Part shown: positions 18,471-27,146 of the stretch, piece by piece
Layout of the letters: each line of letters opens with the position of its first letter
Numbering within the stretch: position 1 is the stretch's first letter
Assembly (NCBI GenBank): GCA_001544655.2
Contig: FCOD02000003.1
Coordinates: forward strand, 62,001 to 126,000
Direction of reading: 5' to 3'
Source of the DNA: Caballeronia turbans
GTDB taxonomy: Bacteria; Pseudomonadota; Gammaproteobacteria; Burkholderiales; Burkholderiaceae
DNA: 64,000 nt
Position numbers and translations under genes: made by a program
Notes under the pieces: model-generated
Database searches by the model: none
The model's input: the letters and a program-made list of their open reading frames with translations, nothing else
What the model was told of the DNA's origin: nothing

Positions 18471-18931
18471 GAGAGCGGCAGCGGGCCGTTGCGCTTGAAC
18501 GTCGTGAGCACGATGTTCGAGCGCACGCTGTCGACGCCCGGCACGCGCATCAGCTTTTTCATCACGAAACCTGACAGCGCGTTCAAATCCGGCGCGACGA
18601 TGCGCAGCAGATAGTCGGCGTCGCCCACGGTCGCGTGGCATTCGAGCACTTCGGGCAGCATCTCGATCTGCTGCTGAAACTGCTCGATGATCGAATCGCC
18701 GTGATGCTTAAGCTTCAGGCTCGTGAACGCCGTTACGCCCAGGCCGAGCTTCTCCGGCCGCAGGACCACGCGATACCCTTCGATCACCCCCGTCGATTCC
18801 AGCCGCTGCAGCCGCCGCCCGATCTGCGACGGCGAAAGCGGCACTTGCTCGCCCAGTTGCTGATGCGTGGCGCGCCCGAACCGTTGAAGCACATCGAGCA
18901 GGGCGAGGTCGAAATGGTCGAGTTCGAGCAT
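18428..18931 (-). CDS. Lrp/AsnC-family transcriptional regulator
   Basis: This 167-residue regulator has an N-terminal helix-turn-helix (LDHFDLALLDVLQRFGRATH, then LSPSQIGRRLQRLE). The C-terminal RAM ligand-binding domain starts near residue 65 and includes VLECHATVGDADYLLRIVAPD. Such proteins sense amino acids and often control transport or catabolism. It overlaps the 3' end of the CYTH gene in convergent orientation. The target genes cannot be read from the sequence. Confidence 0.93.
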   Translation of the reverse strand: MLELDHFDLALLDVLQRFGRATHQQLGEQVPLSPSQIGRRLQRLESTGVIEGYRVVLRPEKLGLGVTAFTSLKLKHHGDSIIEQFQQQIEMLPEVLECHATVGDADYLLRIVAPDLNALSGFVMKKLMRVPGVDSVRSNIVLTTFKRNGPLPLSHLASDDSGLSRST

Positions 18932-19156
18932 GAGGCGGATGTGCGCTGTGGCGTGGATGAATGCGACTTTATCGCACTGATGCCCAGAAGCTCACAAACC
19001 CTTAGCGCGAAAGGGCCGTTCAGCGCGTATTTGACGAATTGCTTACGGCGGCAAACAAAGTAACGCGCGTGTTACCAATCATGACATCGCGAAAGGCGAA
19101 AATCGCGCGAAATTCCGCGAAAACGGGAAAAACGAAAGCGTTAGAACAGGAAAAAG

Positions 19157-19180
19157 AAAGCTATGACGTCAGCTAGCTTT
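19157..19180 (-). terminator. Putative terminator after the DUF3717 gene
   Basis: AAAGCTA / TAGCTTT arms (19157-19163, 19174-19180) with a 10-base loop are followed on the minus strand by CTTTTTCC. The stem touches the stop codon of the DUF3717 gene. Moderate strength. The rest of the 18932-19156 gap shows no gene. Confidence 0.45.
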
Positions 19181-19410
19181 CAGTCTTGGATACCATTCCT
19201 GAATTGCTCGTAAGCTTCCCACGCGGCGCGCGCGTCGTCGTCCAGTTGCTCGGGTGGCACGCCGGACTGACGCTGTACAATCAGCAGCGCATAGGGCCTG
19301 GACAACGCGCTCGCCTCCTTGCAAAGGCTGAGTTCGTCGCCGCTAGACGGAGAGCGGCCGCGCCAGTAGTTGATCGCGGCTTCGAGTTCGTTGATCGAGA
19401 TGACAGCCAT
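19180..19410 (-). CDS. DUF3717 small protein
   Basis: This 76-residue protein begins MAVISINELEAAINYWRGRS and continues SLCKEASALSRPYALLIVQR. I recognise it as the DUF3717 family, confined mainly to Burkholderiaceae, of unknown function. The length equals the domain. The ATG at 19410 is chosen because upstream sequence is arginine-rich and lacks the family pattern; the ribosome-binding site is weak. It is divergent from the response-regulator gene 177 bases away. Confidence 0.8.
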   Translation of the reverse strand: MAVISINELEAAINYWRGRSPSSGDELSLCKEASALSRPYALLIVQRQSGVPPEQLDDDARAAWEAYEQFRNGIQD

Positions 19411-19587
19411 GTCCGGGCAGAAACACTTTCGGTGTACGGCGGCTCGCGCCTTCCGGGATACGGTCGCGCGACGCCGCATGAGATATGAGATGTAAACCGC
19501 TCGAGCCCGCGCCGCCCCGTCGTGCATGTGAGCATGTCACCGACCGCCCCGCCCGCTTGAACTCAACCATTGTACTTGAGCGACTCC

Positions 19588-20274
19588 ATGCGAATCCTTC
19601 TGATCGAAGACGACCGCCCCATCGCGCGCGGCATTCAAAGCAGCCTCGAACAATCCGGCTTCACGGTCGACATGGTCCACGACGGCATCTTCGCCGAGCA
19701 GGCGCTCGCGCAGAACCGCCATGAACTCGTCATTCTCGATCTGGGCTTGCCCGGCATCGACGGCATGACGCTGCTCTCGCGTTTTCGCCAGAGCAACCGC
19801 CATACGCCGGTGATCATTCTCACCGCGCGCGACGAGCTGCACGACCGCGTGCAAGGCCTGAACAGCGGCGCCGACGACTACATGCTGAAACCCTTCGAGC
19901 CGCAGGAACTCGAAGCGCGCATTCGCGCGGTGATGCGCCGCAGCGGCCCGCACGGCGACGTGCCGCGCCCCGAAGTGTCGCTGGGCGGCCTGCGGCTGTC
20001 GGGGGTCGATCGTCGCATCTTCAACGACGAACGTCCGCTCGAACTCTCGCCGCGTGAATTCGCCGTGCTCGAAATGCTGCTGCTGCGCCACGGCCGCGTC
20101 GTGAGCAAGGCGCAGTTGCAGGATCACCTGACCCACTTCGGCGGCGATCTCGGCGATACGGCGATCGAAGTGTATGTGCACCGCGTGCGCAAGAAACTCG
20201 AAAACACGCGCGTCGAGATCGTGACGGTGCGGGGCTTCGGCTATCTGCTTCAGGAGATCCGGCAAGCGGCTTAA
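19588..20274 (+). CDS. OmpR-type response regulator (QseB/TctD-like)
   Basis: This 228-residue regulator has a receiver domain at residues 1-115 with acidic residues in LIEDDR, phosphoacceptor Asp51 in LVILDLGLPGIDG and the conserved Lys in YMLKPFEP. The C-terminal winged helix (about 130-225) includes ELSPREFAVLEMLLLRHGR. The next gene encodes its sensor kinase. The pair resembles QseBC or TctDE, which are hard to tell apart by eye. No tricarboxylate transporter lies next to it. Confidence 0.92.
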   Translation: MRILLIEDDRPIARGIQSSLEQSGFTVDMVHDGIFAEQALAQNRHELVILDLGLPGIDGMTLLSRFRQSNRHTPVIILTARDELHDRVQGLNSGADDYMLKPFEPQELEARIRAVMRRSGPHGDVPRPEVSLGGLRLSGVDRRIFNDERPLELSPREFAVLEMLLLRHGRVVSKAQLQDHLTHFGGDLGDTAIEVYVHRVRKKLENTRVEIVTVRGFGYLLQEIRQAA

Positions 20275-20294
20275 TGCTTCTGCCGTAGACCGCC

Positions 20295-21809
20295 TTGCGA
20301 TTTCCCACCCGCCGCGCGAGCGATCAGCGTTTCGCCCGCGAAGACTGGCTCGATCTGGCTCGATCGACAGCCACCAGGACGCCGGCGCCCCCGAGCCTGC
20401 GGCGCACGCTGCTGCGCCGCCTCGCCGCGCCGCTGTCCCTGCTCGCGCTGATGAGCGGCCTCATGGCGTACTGGCTCGCCTGGCAGTACACGCAGCACGT
20501 CGTCGACCGCTCGCTCGCGGATCTCGCCACCGCCATTTCCAAGCAGATCCAGCTCGCGGGCGTCGATGCGCCCGTCACCGTCCCGCCGCTCGCGCAGGCG
20601 ATGTTCTCCGATCCTGTCGAGCAGCTCATCTACCGCATCAGCACGGGCGATGAGGAAATCGCCGGCGAGCCCGATCTGCCGCTCACCGGTACCAACGTGC
20701 GGCGCATCCACTACGCGTATGTCTTCGAGACGCACTTCCAGGGCGTCTCCGTGCGCGCGGCGCAAGTGCGCGTGCCGCAGCCGACCGGCAATCCGATCGT
20801 CGTCGAAGTGGCGCAACGGGTCGGCTCGCGGTATCGGATCGCCGTGGAATTTCTCATCGCGATCATGATGCCGCTCGCGCTGCTGCTGCTCGCGGGCTGG
20901 GTGATCGTGTGGCGCGTCGTGAATCAGCAATTGAACCCGCTCACCGATCTCGCCGACGCGCTCAACCAGCAGACGCACATCTCGCTCGAGCCCGTCGACG
21001 AGACTTATGTCCCCAGCGAAATCCGCCCGCTCACGAGCGCGATGAACGCCTTGCTCGTGCGCCTGCAGAGCGCGCTCGATGCGCAGCGCAAGTTCATCGC
21101 CGATGCCGCGCATCAACTGCGCACGCCGCTGACCGCGGTCAAGCTGCACGCGGAGCAGGCGCTCAGTTCGCGCGATCCCGACAAAGCGATCGAGGCGGTG
21201 AAGGAGTTGCGTGCATCGGCGGATCGCGCGGTGCGGCTTTCGAATCAACTGCTCTCTCTCGCGCGCGCCGAGCCGGGCGAACAGGCGGCGCGTTTCGCCG
21301 ATTTCGACATCGCCGCGCTCGCCTTCGAAACCGGCGCGGAGTGGGTGCCGCGTGCGCTCGCCGCGCACGTCGATCTCGGCTTTCAGCGTCTCGACGACCC
21401 CGAGAACGAGCATCCGCTGATCGTGCGCGGCAACGTCGTGCTCGCCCGCGAAGTCCTGGCAAATCTGATCGACAACGCGCTCAAGTACATTCCGCCGTTT
21501 CGCATCGAAGGCGCGCGTATCACCATGACGGTCACGGAATGGCGCGACGCGAATGGCCGCCGCTTCGGCGAAGTCATCGTGGAGGACAACGGCCCGGGCG
21601 TGCCGCCGGATCAGCAGCCGGATCTCTTCAAGCGCTTCTTCCGCGGCGACGGACAAAGCGTGGAAGGCGGCGCGGGACTCGGGCTCGCGATCGTTCACGA
21701 CATCATGGTGCTGCACGGCGGCACCGTGCACTATGAGGACGCGCCCGAAGGCGGCGCGCGCTTCATCGTGCGCATGCCGCTCAAGGAAGAGAAGCCGGCG
21801 GCGGAATAA
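20295..21809 (+). CDS. Sensor histidine kinase partner (QseC/TctE-like), TTG start
   Basis: This 504-residue inner-membrane kinase has a first transmembrane helix near residues 43-65 and a periplasmic sensor of about 120 residues. A second helix lies near 185-207, followed by HAMP. The phosphorylated His273 is in FIADAAHQLRTPLTAVK. ATP-binding boxes follow: N in NLIDNALKY, G in EDNGPGVP and GAGLGLAIVHDI. An in-frame stop at 20286-20288 and the absence of an ATG before the first helix force a TTG start at 20295. The gap to the response regulator is 20 bases, so they form an operon. Confidence 0.9.
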   Translation: MRFPTRRASDQRFAREDWLDLARSTATRTPAPPSLRRTLLRRLAAPLSLLALMSGLMAYWLAWQYTQHVVDRSLADLATAISKQIQLAGVDAPVTVPPLAQAMFSDPVEQLIYRISTGDEEIAGEPDLPLTGTNVRRIHYAYVFETHFQGVSVRAAQVRVPQPTGNPIVVEVAQRVGSRYRIAVEFLIAIMMPLALLLLAGWVIVWRVVNQQLNPLTDLADALNQQTHISLEPVDETYVPSEIRPLTSAMNALLVRLQSALDAQRKFIADAAHQLRTPLTAVKLHAEQALSSRDPDKAIEAVKELRASADRAVRLSNQLLSLARAEPGEQAARFADFDIAALAFETGAEWVPRALAAHVDLGFQRLDDPENEHPLIVRGNVVLAREVLANLIDNALKYIPPFRIEGARITMTVTEWRDANGRRFGEVIVEDNGPGVPPDQQPDLFKRFFRGDGQSVEGGAGLGLAIVHDIMVLHGGTVHYEDAPEGGARFIVRMPLKEEKPAAE

Positions 21810-21810
21810 A

Positions 21811-21838
21811 AAAGAGCCACGCGCTTGCGTGGCTCTTT
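21811..21838. terminator. Bidirectional intrinsic terminator
   Basis: A 12-bp stem AAAGAGCCACGC / GCGTGGCTCTTT with a four-base loop lies between the kinase gene and the convergent SET gene. T-rich sequence follows on both strands, strongest on the minus strand, so it can end transcription from both sides. Confidence 0.85.
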
Positions 21839-21863
21839 CGCATCGACTCGACGCGCGCGCGAC

Positions 21864-22328
21864 CTACTTTTTCTTCTTCTCCTTCTTCACCGCGAGCATC
21901 GTGCCGCGGCATTTCCTTGCGCCGCATCGGCACTCGTATTCCTGCTTGAGCTTCTTCGTGATGCGGCCGTCGATGACGAGCCCGTAGTCGTAGTTCAGTT
22001 CTTCATCCGGCTCGATGTCGCGCAACGCGTGAATGAACACGCGCCCTTCGACTTCCTCGGCCTCGCAATTCGGCGCGCACGAATGGTTGATGTACTTCGC
22101 GCTGTTCCCCTCGATCTTGCCGTCGATCACGCGGCCGTCGTCGAGTGCGAAGTAGAACGTGTGGTTCGGCTCTTCGGGGTTGTGCGGATGGCGGCGCAGC
22201 GCTTCCTTCCATGAAATGCGCTCGCCCTTGTATTCCATCACCTGCTCGCCCGCGGCAATCCGCTTCACGGCAAACACGCCCTTGCCATGCACGCCGGAGC
22301 GGCGAACGGTGACCCTGCGTGAACTCAT
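21864..22328 (-). CDS. Bacterial SET-domain protein (lysine methyltransferase-like)
   Basis: This 154-residue protein is almost entirely a SET fold. It has the HGKGVFA entry motif, KYINHSCAPNCEA (the NHS-C-PN catalytic/AdoMet motif), EELNYDYGL and a post-SET cysteine cluster CRCGARKCRG. SET proteins transfer methyl groups from AdoMet to protein lysines. The bacterial substrate is not established here. All key residues are present, so it is probably active. The tail is lysine-rich (KKEKKKK). AAGGA precedes the ATG. Confidence 0.88.
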   Translation of the reverse strand: MSSRRVTVRRSGVHGKGVFAVKRIAAGEQVMEYKGERISWKEALRRHPHNPEEPNHTFYFALDDGRVIDGKIEGNSAKYINHSCAPNCEAEEVEGRVFIHALRDIEPDEELNYDYGLVIDGRITKKLKQEYECRCGARKCRGTMLAVKKEKKKK

Positions 22329-22385
22329 CGAACGAATCCTTAAATAACGCTTCGCTCCCGCGCGATCGGGATGAACATCGGGATG

Positions 22386-22420
22386 AAAAAAAACGCGGTG
22401 GCCTCAAAAGGCGCCGCGTT
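22386..22420 (-). terminator. Intrinsic terminator after the OYE-family reductase gene
   Basis: The stem AACGCGG-t-GGCCT / AGGCgCCGCGTT, with one mismatch, is followed on the minus strand by eight T residues. It lies 90 bases after the reductase stop codon. Confidence 0.75.
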
Positions 22421-22509
22421 CGCTCGGTTGAACGCTCGCGCTCAACAGACCGGTATCCTACACTCCCGGCGCGCGAATGCTCAACCGTCTGGACGATGTT
22501 CGAAACTTT

Positions 22510-23622
22510 TCAGCGTTGCCCGATGGTGATCTCGCCGAAGAGATTCTTCTGTTCGCGCGGCTGCGAGCGCCAGTACTGCGGCGGCGCGGTGACGGTTGCG
22601 CCGAGCTCGGCGGCGGCGTGCCACGGCCAGCGCGGATCGTAGAGCATCGCGCGCGCCATTGCGACGTAATCGGCCTTGCCGCTCCTGACGATTTCTTCCG
22701 CTTCCTTTGCCTCGGTGATCAGCCCGACGGCCACGGTGTTCACGCCCGTCGCTTCCTTCACGGCCTGCGCGAACGGCACCTGATAGCCCGACGACAACGG
22801 AATCTTCTGCAACGGCGAGACCCCGCCCGACGACACATCGACCCAGTCCACGCCGCGCTTTTTCAGCTCCGACGCGAACGCGATCGTATCCTCGATGCTC
22901 CATCCGCCTTCGACCCAATCGGTCGCGGAGACGCGCACGCCGACCGGCTTGTCGGCGGGAAACGCAGCGCGCACGGCGTCGAAGATTTCGAGCGGATACC
23001 GCATGCGGTTCTCGAGCGAGCCGCCGTATTCGTCGGTGCGCTGATTGGCGAGCGGCGACAGGAACTGATGCAGCAGGTAGCCATGCGCGCAGTGCACTTC
23101 GATGCCGTCGATGCCGAGCCGCGCCGCACGCTTCGCCGATGCGACGAACGCCTCCTTCACGCGGATGAGGCCAGCGGCGTCGAGCGCGAGCGGCGGGGTC
23201 TCTTCAGGCTTGTGCGCAATGGCGGATGGCGCAAAGGTCATCCAGCCGCCATCGGCGACGGAGATCAGCTGCCCGCCTTCCCACGGCTTGCGGCTCGATG
23301 CCTTGCGGCCCGCGTGCGATAGCTGCATCGTCACCGCGATCTTCGAATACTGGCGGATCGCGGCAAGCACCGGACGCAGCGCGGCCTCGGTGACGTCGTC
23401 CCAAAGACCGAGATCACCCGGCGTGATGCGGCCGTCCGGCTCGACGGCGGTCGCCTCGATGAACAGCATGCCCGCGCCGGACAACGCGAGGTGGCCCAGA
23501 TGGATCATGTGCCATGCCGTAGCCTCGCCGCGCTCGGCGGAGTATTGACACATCGGCGAGACGAAAATGCGGTTCGGGAGCTGGAGGCTGCGGAGGGTCG
23601 TGGGAGTGAACAGCGCGCTCAT
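22510..23622 (-). CDS. NADPH-dependent flavin oxidoreductase, old yellow enzyme (YqjM/XenA class)
   Basis: This 370-residue FMN-dependent TIM-barrel ene-reductase begins MSALFTPTTLRSLQLPNRIF. It shows SPMCQYSA with the Cys typical of the thermophilic-like/YqjM class, active-site HCAHGYLLHQFLSPL and TDEYGGSLENRMRYPLEI. It reduces activated C=C bonds in unsaturated carbonyls, and often nitro compounds, using NAD(P)H. Length is standard. It stands alone with its own terminator. Confidence 0.93.
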   Translation of the reverse strand: MSALFTPTTLRSLQLPNRIFVSPMCQYSAERGEATAWHMIHLGHLALSGAGMLFIEATAVEPDGRITPGDLGLWDDVTEAALRPVLAAIRQYSKIAVTMQLSHAGRKASSRKPWEGGQLISVADGGWMTFAPSAIAHKPEETPPLALDAAGLIRVKEAFVASAKRAARLGIDGIEVHCAHGYLLHQFLSPLANQRTDEYGGSLENRMRYPLEIFDAVRAAFPADKPVGVRVSATDWVEGGWSIEDTIAFASELKKRGVDWVDVSSGGVSPLQKIPLSSGYQVPFAQAVKEATGVNTVAVGLITEAKEAEEIVRSGKADYVAMARAMLYDPRWPWHAAAELGATVTAPPQYWRSQPREQKNLFGEITIGQR

Positions 23623-23692
23623 GGCGTGGCTCGTCGCTAGAAAGGAGCGATCGAGAATAGCACCGCGATTTCTTTCGTGCAGGGACGCGCAC

Positions 23693-23746
23693 CGCGCGAG
23701 ACGCGGCGCGATGATTCATCGCGCGAGACGCGGCGCGATGATTCAT
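23693..23746. repeat. 27-bp perfect tandem duplication
   Basis: The unit beginning CGCGCGAGACGCGG and ending GATGATTCAT occurs twice back to back (23693-23719 and 23720-23746) without a mismatch. It lies in the gap between the OYE gene start and the amidotransferase 3' end. It is a recent slippage duplication; no function is evident. Confidence 0.9.
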
Positions 23747-23758
23747 ACCATCACACGT

Positions 23759-24484
23759 TCAGCGCGCGTCCACCACGGCGAAGCGGTCGAGCCATTCGCC
23801 GAACATCGCGCGAGCGGCGCGTTCGAGTTTCGCGCCGTGACGCGCGGTGTCCTCACGCAGTGAGGCGACCGTCGCGCCGCTGCGCGCGATATCGCCCGGG
23901 TACGTGACGAGCCAGCTCTCGAAGCGCTCCACGAGCACTTCGGGATGACACTGCAGCGCGAGAACGTGCTCGCCCCAGGAAAATGCCTGATGCGCGCAGA
24001 GATCGGTGGATGCGAGGAGCGTCGCGTCCTTGGGGAGATCGAAGGTATCGCCGTGCCAGTGAAAGACCGGAACGGGCGCGCCGTCGGCTTCGAGATGCCG
24101 CAGCGCGGACGCGCGTCCCGCGCCGGTCAGCTCGAGCGGCGACCAGCCGAGCTCCAGCTTGCCCGACGGATACACACGCGCACCGAGCGCCCGCGCGATC
24201 AGTTGCGAGCCGAGGCAGATGCCGATCGTCGGCAAGCCTGCCGCGATGCGCTTTTCGAGCATCGAAAGCAGCGGCGCGAGATGCGGATAATGCGCGTCGT
24301 CGCAAGCGCCGATCGGTCCGCCGAGCACGACGAGCAACGAAGGATCGAGCGGATTGGGCGCGTCGATACGGCCGCGTCCGACGTCCAGATAGCGCACGAG
24401 ATGGCCGCGATCGCCGAGCACGTGTTCGAGGCTGCCCAGATCTTCGAAATAGACGTGGCGAATCGCCAGGACTTCATGTTTCAT
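23759..24484 (-). CDS. Class I glutamine amidotransferase-like protein
   Basis: This 241-residue stand-alone class I glutamine amidotransferase-type domain has the nucleophile Cys in TIGICLGSQLIARALG near residue 94. The partner His is in LALQCHPEVLVERFE. The LLVVLGGPIGACDD oxyanion loop is present. Stand-alone members are often annotated GMP synthase-like, but the synthetase domain is absent. Some degrade or transfer gamma-glutamyl groups (PuuD/GatD-like). The role is unassigned. The ATG giving MKHEVLAIRHVYFEDLGS is chosen by family pattern; the ribosome-binding site is weak. Confidence 0.85.
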   Translation of the reverse strand: MKHEVLAIRHVYFEDLGSLEHVLGDRGHLVRYLDVGRGRIDAPNPLDPSLLVVLGGPIGACDDAHYPHLAPLLSMLEKRIAAGLPTIGICLGSQLIARALGARVYPSGKLELGWSPLELTGAGRASALRHLEADGAPVPVFHWHGDTFDLPKDATLLASTDLCAHQAFSWGEHVLALQCHPEVLVERFESWLVTYPGDIARSGATVASLREDTARHGAKLERAARAMFGEWLDRFAVVDAR

Positions 24485-24617
24485 CGGCGGCTTTCTCGGG
24501 ACGGAGTAGTGACGAGCCGGGCCTCGCGGCGAGGCGCGACGGGCACAGTCTAACCGACTCGCCGCGGCCTCACAGCGCCGGATGCCGCCAGATGGCTTTT
24601 TACCCGCGCAGCCTGAT

Positions 24618-25262
24618 TCAGGCGACTTGGGCGAAGACCTTCCAGCTCTTCTTCTGCGTGGCGACGTCGGCTTCTTCGTATACCGAACAGTCGAGACGCA
24701 GATCCGTGTCCGCCATGTCGATCTGCAGAAGCGCGCAGTGATGCGGCGTCTTCTTCGGATTCTTGCTCGCCTCGAAGTGCGAGCAGGAGAGACACATGCG
24801 GTGCGCCGGAATCTGCTGCTGCGATTCGAGCTGACGGATTGTCTTGAGCAGCGTGCGATAGAACGCCACCTGCTCGTCCTCGCGCAGCGTGCCGACCGCC
24901 TTTGCGAGGAAGTCCGGCCATTGCAGTGCCTTCTTCGCAGCCGTGCGGCCACGCGCGGTCAGACGCACCGCGAGCGCGCGGCCGTCGTCGAGCGCGCGGC
25001 GCTTTTCGACGAGACCCTTGCCTTCGAGCGTGCTCACCGCATCGCTCGTCGTGGCGGCGGTCAGCGCCGTTTCACGTGCGATCTCGCCGAGGCGCATCGG
25101 CCCCTTGCGCTGCATCAGCAGAACGAGAATTTCACCCTGGGTCGGCGTCAGCCCCGCGCCTTCCGCCCATTCCCATGCCTGGCTGCGCATCGCGGTGCTC
25201 AGCCTCAGCAGGCCGTGGGTCACCCGCCCCGTCGCCTGCTCTCCGTAAACGCCTTCACTCAT
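24618..25262 (-). CDS. MarR-family regulator with a cysteine-rich C-terminal tail
   Basis: This is a 214-residue protein. Residues 15-140 form a MarR winged helix (LTPTQGEILVLLMQRKGPMR, then LTAATTSDAVSTLEGKGLV). After it comes an extra segment of about 65 residues with HRMCLSCSHF, KKTPHHCALLQ and LRLDCSVYE, that is Cys-x2-Cys, His-His-Cys and a last Cys. Ordinary MarR proteins end near residue 150. The tail looks like a metal- or redox-sensing module. It is transcribed away from the DnaA-box region upstream. The target is unknown. Confidence 0.85.
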   Translation of the reverse strand: MSEGVYGEQATGRVTHGLLRLSTAMRSQAWEWAEGAGLTPTQGEILVLLMQRKGPMRLGEIARETALTAATTSDAVSTLEGKGLVEKRRALDDGRALAVRLTARGRTAAKKALQWPDFLAKAVGTLREDEQVAFYRTLLKTIRQLESQQQIPAHRMCLSCSHFEASKNPKKTPHHCALLQIDMADTDLRLDCSVYEEADVATQKKSWKVFAQVA

Positions 25263-25559
25263 AGTCTTTCGCTTGTTGTTCCGCTTATGTGTTCTGACGG
25301 CACGTTCGCGGCAACCACCGCGAACACCTCGTTCGAAACGCCGCCCGCAGAAAGTACTCCGAACCCCTTGCGAACTGCCCTTCGTTCCAGGTCCCCGCCG
25401 TCTCAAAATTCAGGCGTGCCAAGCCAATTAGCGGTGCCTGAATGGGGACGTTGCAACCCTCTTCGTTATGCGCCGTCTTATGGTCCTGCTCGTGGCGCTG
25501 TTTTCTTGCCGACTATAACGCCATGCCAGCAAAGTCGCCATTCTAAGCGACATAGAACA

Positions 25560-25900
25560 AACGTACACCTTAATTATCCACGCAGAACTGTGGATAACCC
25601 GTGTAAAAGAGTCTTCTTTGATGTGGGCGTATTCTTGATAACACTTCCCCTCGCGTCGGACACCTTTCCGTTGTCCAGAATCCTCGTCGCGACGCCACAC
25701 GCGGGCCGCATGGTTATCATCGCGCTAGCTCGTTGACTCTGCACCTCTTTTTGACGTTTTCCACAGCGTCGGGGAAGACTTGTTAACTACTATTACGGAT
25801 GTATACGGACTTCTTGAAGTAAACCTTAGCGTCGCTGAATCGGTTTTTCTTCCAACGTTGCCGCGAGCGCTTTATGCACATTGCTCGTCATGCACATGTT
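25560..25900. other. Candidate origin segment 1: DnaA-box cluster
   Basis: The 729-base gap 25263-25991 holds no gene. It contains DnaA boxes at 25574-25582 (TTATCCACG, 8/9), 25589-25597 (TGTGGATAA, perfect, inverted relative to the first), 25757-25765 (TTTTCCACA, fits TTWTNCACA), 25872-25880 (TTATGCACA, perfect) and 25888-25896 (TCATGCACA, 8/9). The stretch about 25775-25860 is AT-rich against a GC-rich background and could be an unwinding element. Five boxes in 325 bases is far above chance. No dnaA lies in the window. Together with segment 2 and the nearby parS this is my oriC candidate. Confidence 0.6.
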
Positions 25901-25917
25901 TCATACGGCCCAAAGAT

Positions 25918-25952
25918 AAAGGCCGCTTCGTAAGCTTCTCGAAGCGGCCTTT
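25918..25952 (-). terminator. Intrinsic terminator after the YbdK-family gene
   Basis: A 13-bp perfect stem AAAGGCCGCTTCG / CGAAGCGGCCTTT with a nine-base loop lies 40 bases after the ligase stop codon on the minus strand. It shields the DnaA-box cluster from leftward transcription. Confidence 0.8.
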
Positions 25953-25991
25953 CGTCATGATTCGCCGATTCGCGTCGGCGTAAGCGCAGCG

Positions 25992-27104
25992 TTAGCGGCG
26001 CCACTGCAGGCATTGCTGCCTGACCGCCTCGTGCAGCGATTTTTCCTTGTCCACCACGCCGCGTAGCCAGGTCGCGTCGTTGACGCCGCGCGCGATATCG
26101 GCCACCTCCGCGAGCGCGGCCTGTGAGCCGAGCGCTTCGGCATGCGGAGCGAGCACGTCGAGCGTCGCGAGAATGTCCTCGCCGATGGTGCGCCGCTCGC
26201 CCGTCTGCGGATGGATGCACGTGCCTTCCAGTCCGAAGCGGCACGCCTCGAAGCGGTTGAACGTGTAGACCAGATAGTCGTCCTCGCGCGGCGTCAGCGG
26301 TTTGTCGAGCAGCAGATAGCGCGACAGCGTCTGGATGTAGCAGGCGATCGCGGCCGCCCTGTCGACGGAAAGCGGCGTGTCCATCACGCGCACTTCGATC
26401 GTTCCGAAGCCGGGCTTCGGCCGGATGTCCCAGTAGAAGTCCTTCATGCTGTTGACGACGCCCGTATTGACCATCTTCGAGAAGTATTCCTCGAAGCCGT
26501 CCCAGGTCAGCACGAAGGGCGCGCGCCCCGACAGCGGAAACGCGAACACCGAGTTCAGACGCGCCGAGTGGAACCCCGTGTCGACACCCTGGATGTATGG
26601 CGACGACGCTGAAAGCGCGATGAAATGCGGGATGTAGCGAGACATCGAGTGCAGCAGGAAGAGCGCGCTGTTCGGATCGGGACAACCGATGTGGACGTGC
26701 TGGCCGAACACCGTGAACTGCTTGGCGAGGTATCCGTACAGTTCGGAGATGTACTGGAAGCGCGGCGCGTCGTAGATCTGACGATCGCTCCATTGCTGGA
26801 ACGCGTGCGTGCCGCCGCCCGCGAGCCCGACGTTGAGCTGATCCGCCGCGGCGACGAGCGTATCGCGGATCTTGCGAAGGTCCGTGACAGCCTGCTCGTG
26901 CGTCGTGCAGATACCGGTCGAAAGCTCGATCATGCTTTCGGTGATTTCAGGCGTGATGTTGCCCGGAATTTTTTCGTCCTTGATGAGACGCATGAGGTCC
27001 GACGCGGCGCGGGTCAGATCGTAGTCGTGCGTGTTGACGACCTGGATCTCCAGCTCGACGCCGAACGTGAACGGTTCGGAGTTGATGAAAGGTTCGAGTG
27101 CCAT
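25992..27104 (-). CDS. YbdK-family carboxylate-amine ligase (GCS2 type)
   Basis: This 370-residue ATP-dependent ligase of the glutamate-cysteine ligase 2 family starts near [20 protein letters not shown], the metal/glutamate-binding strand. It has [19 protein letters not shown], the [11 protein letters not shown] motif and [13 protein letters not shown]. YbdK proteins make gamma-glutamyl bonds with weak glutamate-cysteine ligase activity; the true substrate is unknown. A bona fide gshA is present at 51.8-53.4 kb, so this is not the main glutathione gene. AAGAGGCG precedes the ATG. It lies between the two DnaA-box regions, downstream of the antiporter gene. Confidence 0.9.
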   Translation of the reverse strand: MALEPFINSEPFTFGVELEIQVVNTHDYDLTRAASDLMRLIKDEKIPGNITPEITESMIELSTGICTTHEQAVTDLRKIRDTLVAAADQLNVGLAGGGTHAFQQWSDRQIYDAPRFQYISELYGYLAKQFTVFGQHVHIGCPDPNSALFLLHSMSRYIPHFIALSASSPYIQGVDTGFHSARLNSVFAFPLSGRAPFVLTWDGFEEYFSKMVNTGVVNSMKDFYWDIRPKPGFGTIEVRVMDTPLSVDRAAAIACYIQTLSRYLLLDKPLTPREDDYLVYTFNRFEACRFGLEGTCIHPQTGERRTIGEDILATLDVLAPHAEALGSQAALAEVADIARGVNDATWLRGVVDKEKSLHEAVRQQCLQWRR

Positions 27105-27146
27105 GGCGCCTCTTGAATAATCAATGCATGAGTCAAGCGGGCGCGA

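Noticed and set aside
19588-21809. Naming the two-component pair qseBC
   Set aside because: TctDE and QseBC are close in sequence and I cannot separate them by eye; no target operon is adjacent.
23693-23746. CRISPR-like repeat
   Set aside because: Two units without spacers and no cas genes; a simple tandem duplication.
25068-25083. CGTTTCACGTGCGATC, a half-parS in the MarR gene
   Set aside because: Only the left half and centre match; the right arm is wrong at most positions, so ParB binding is unlikely.
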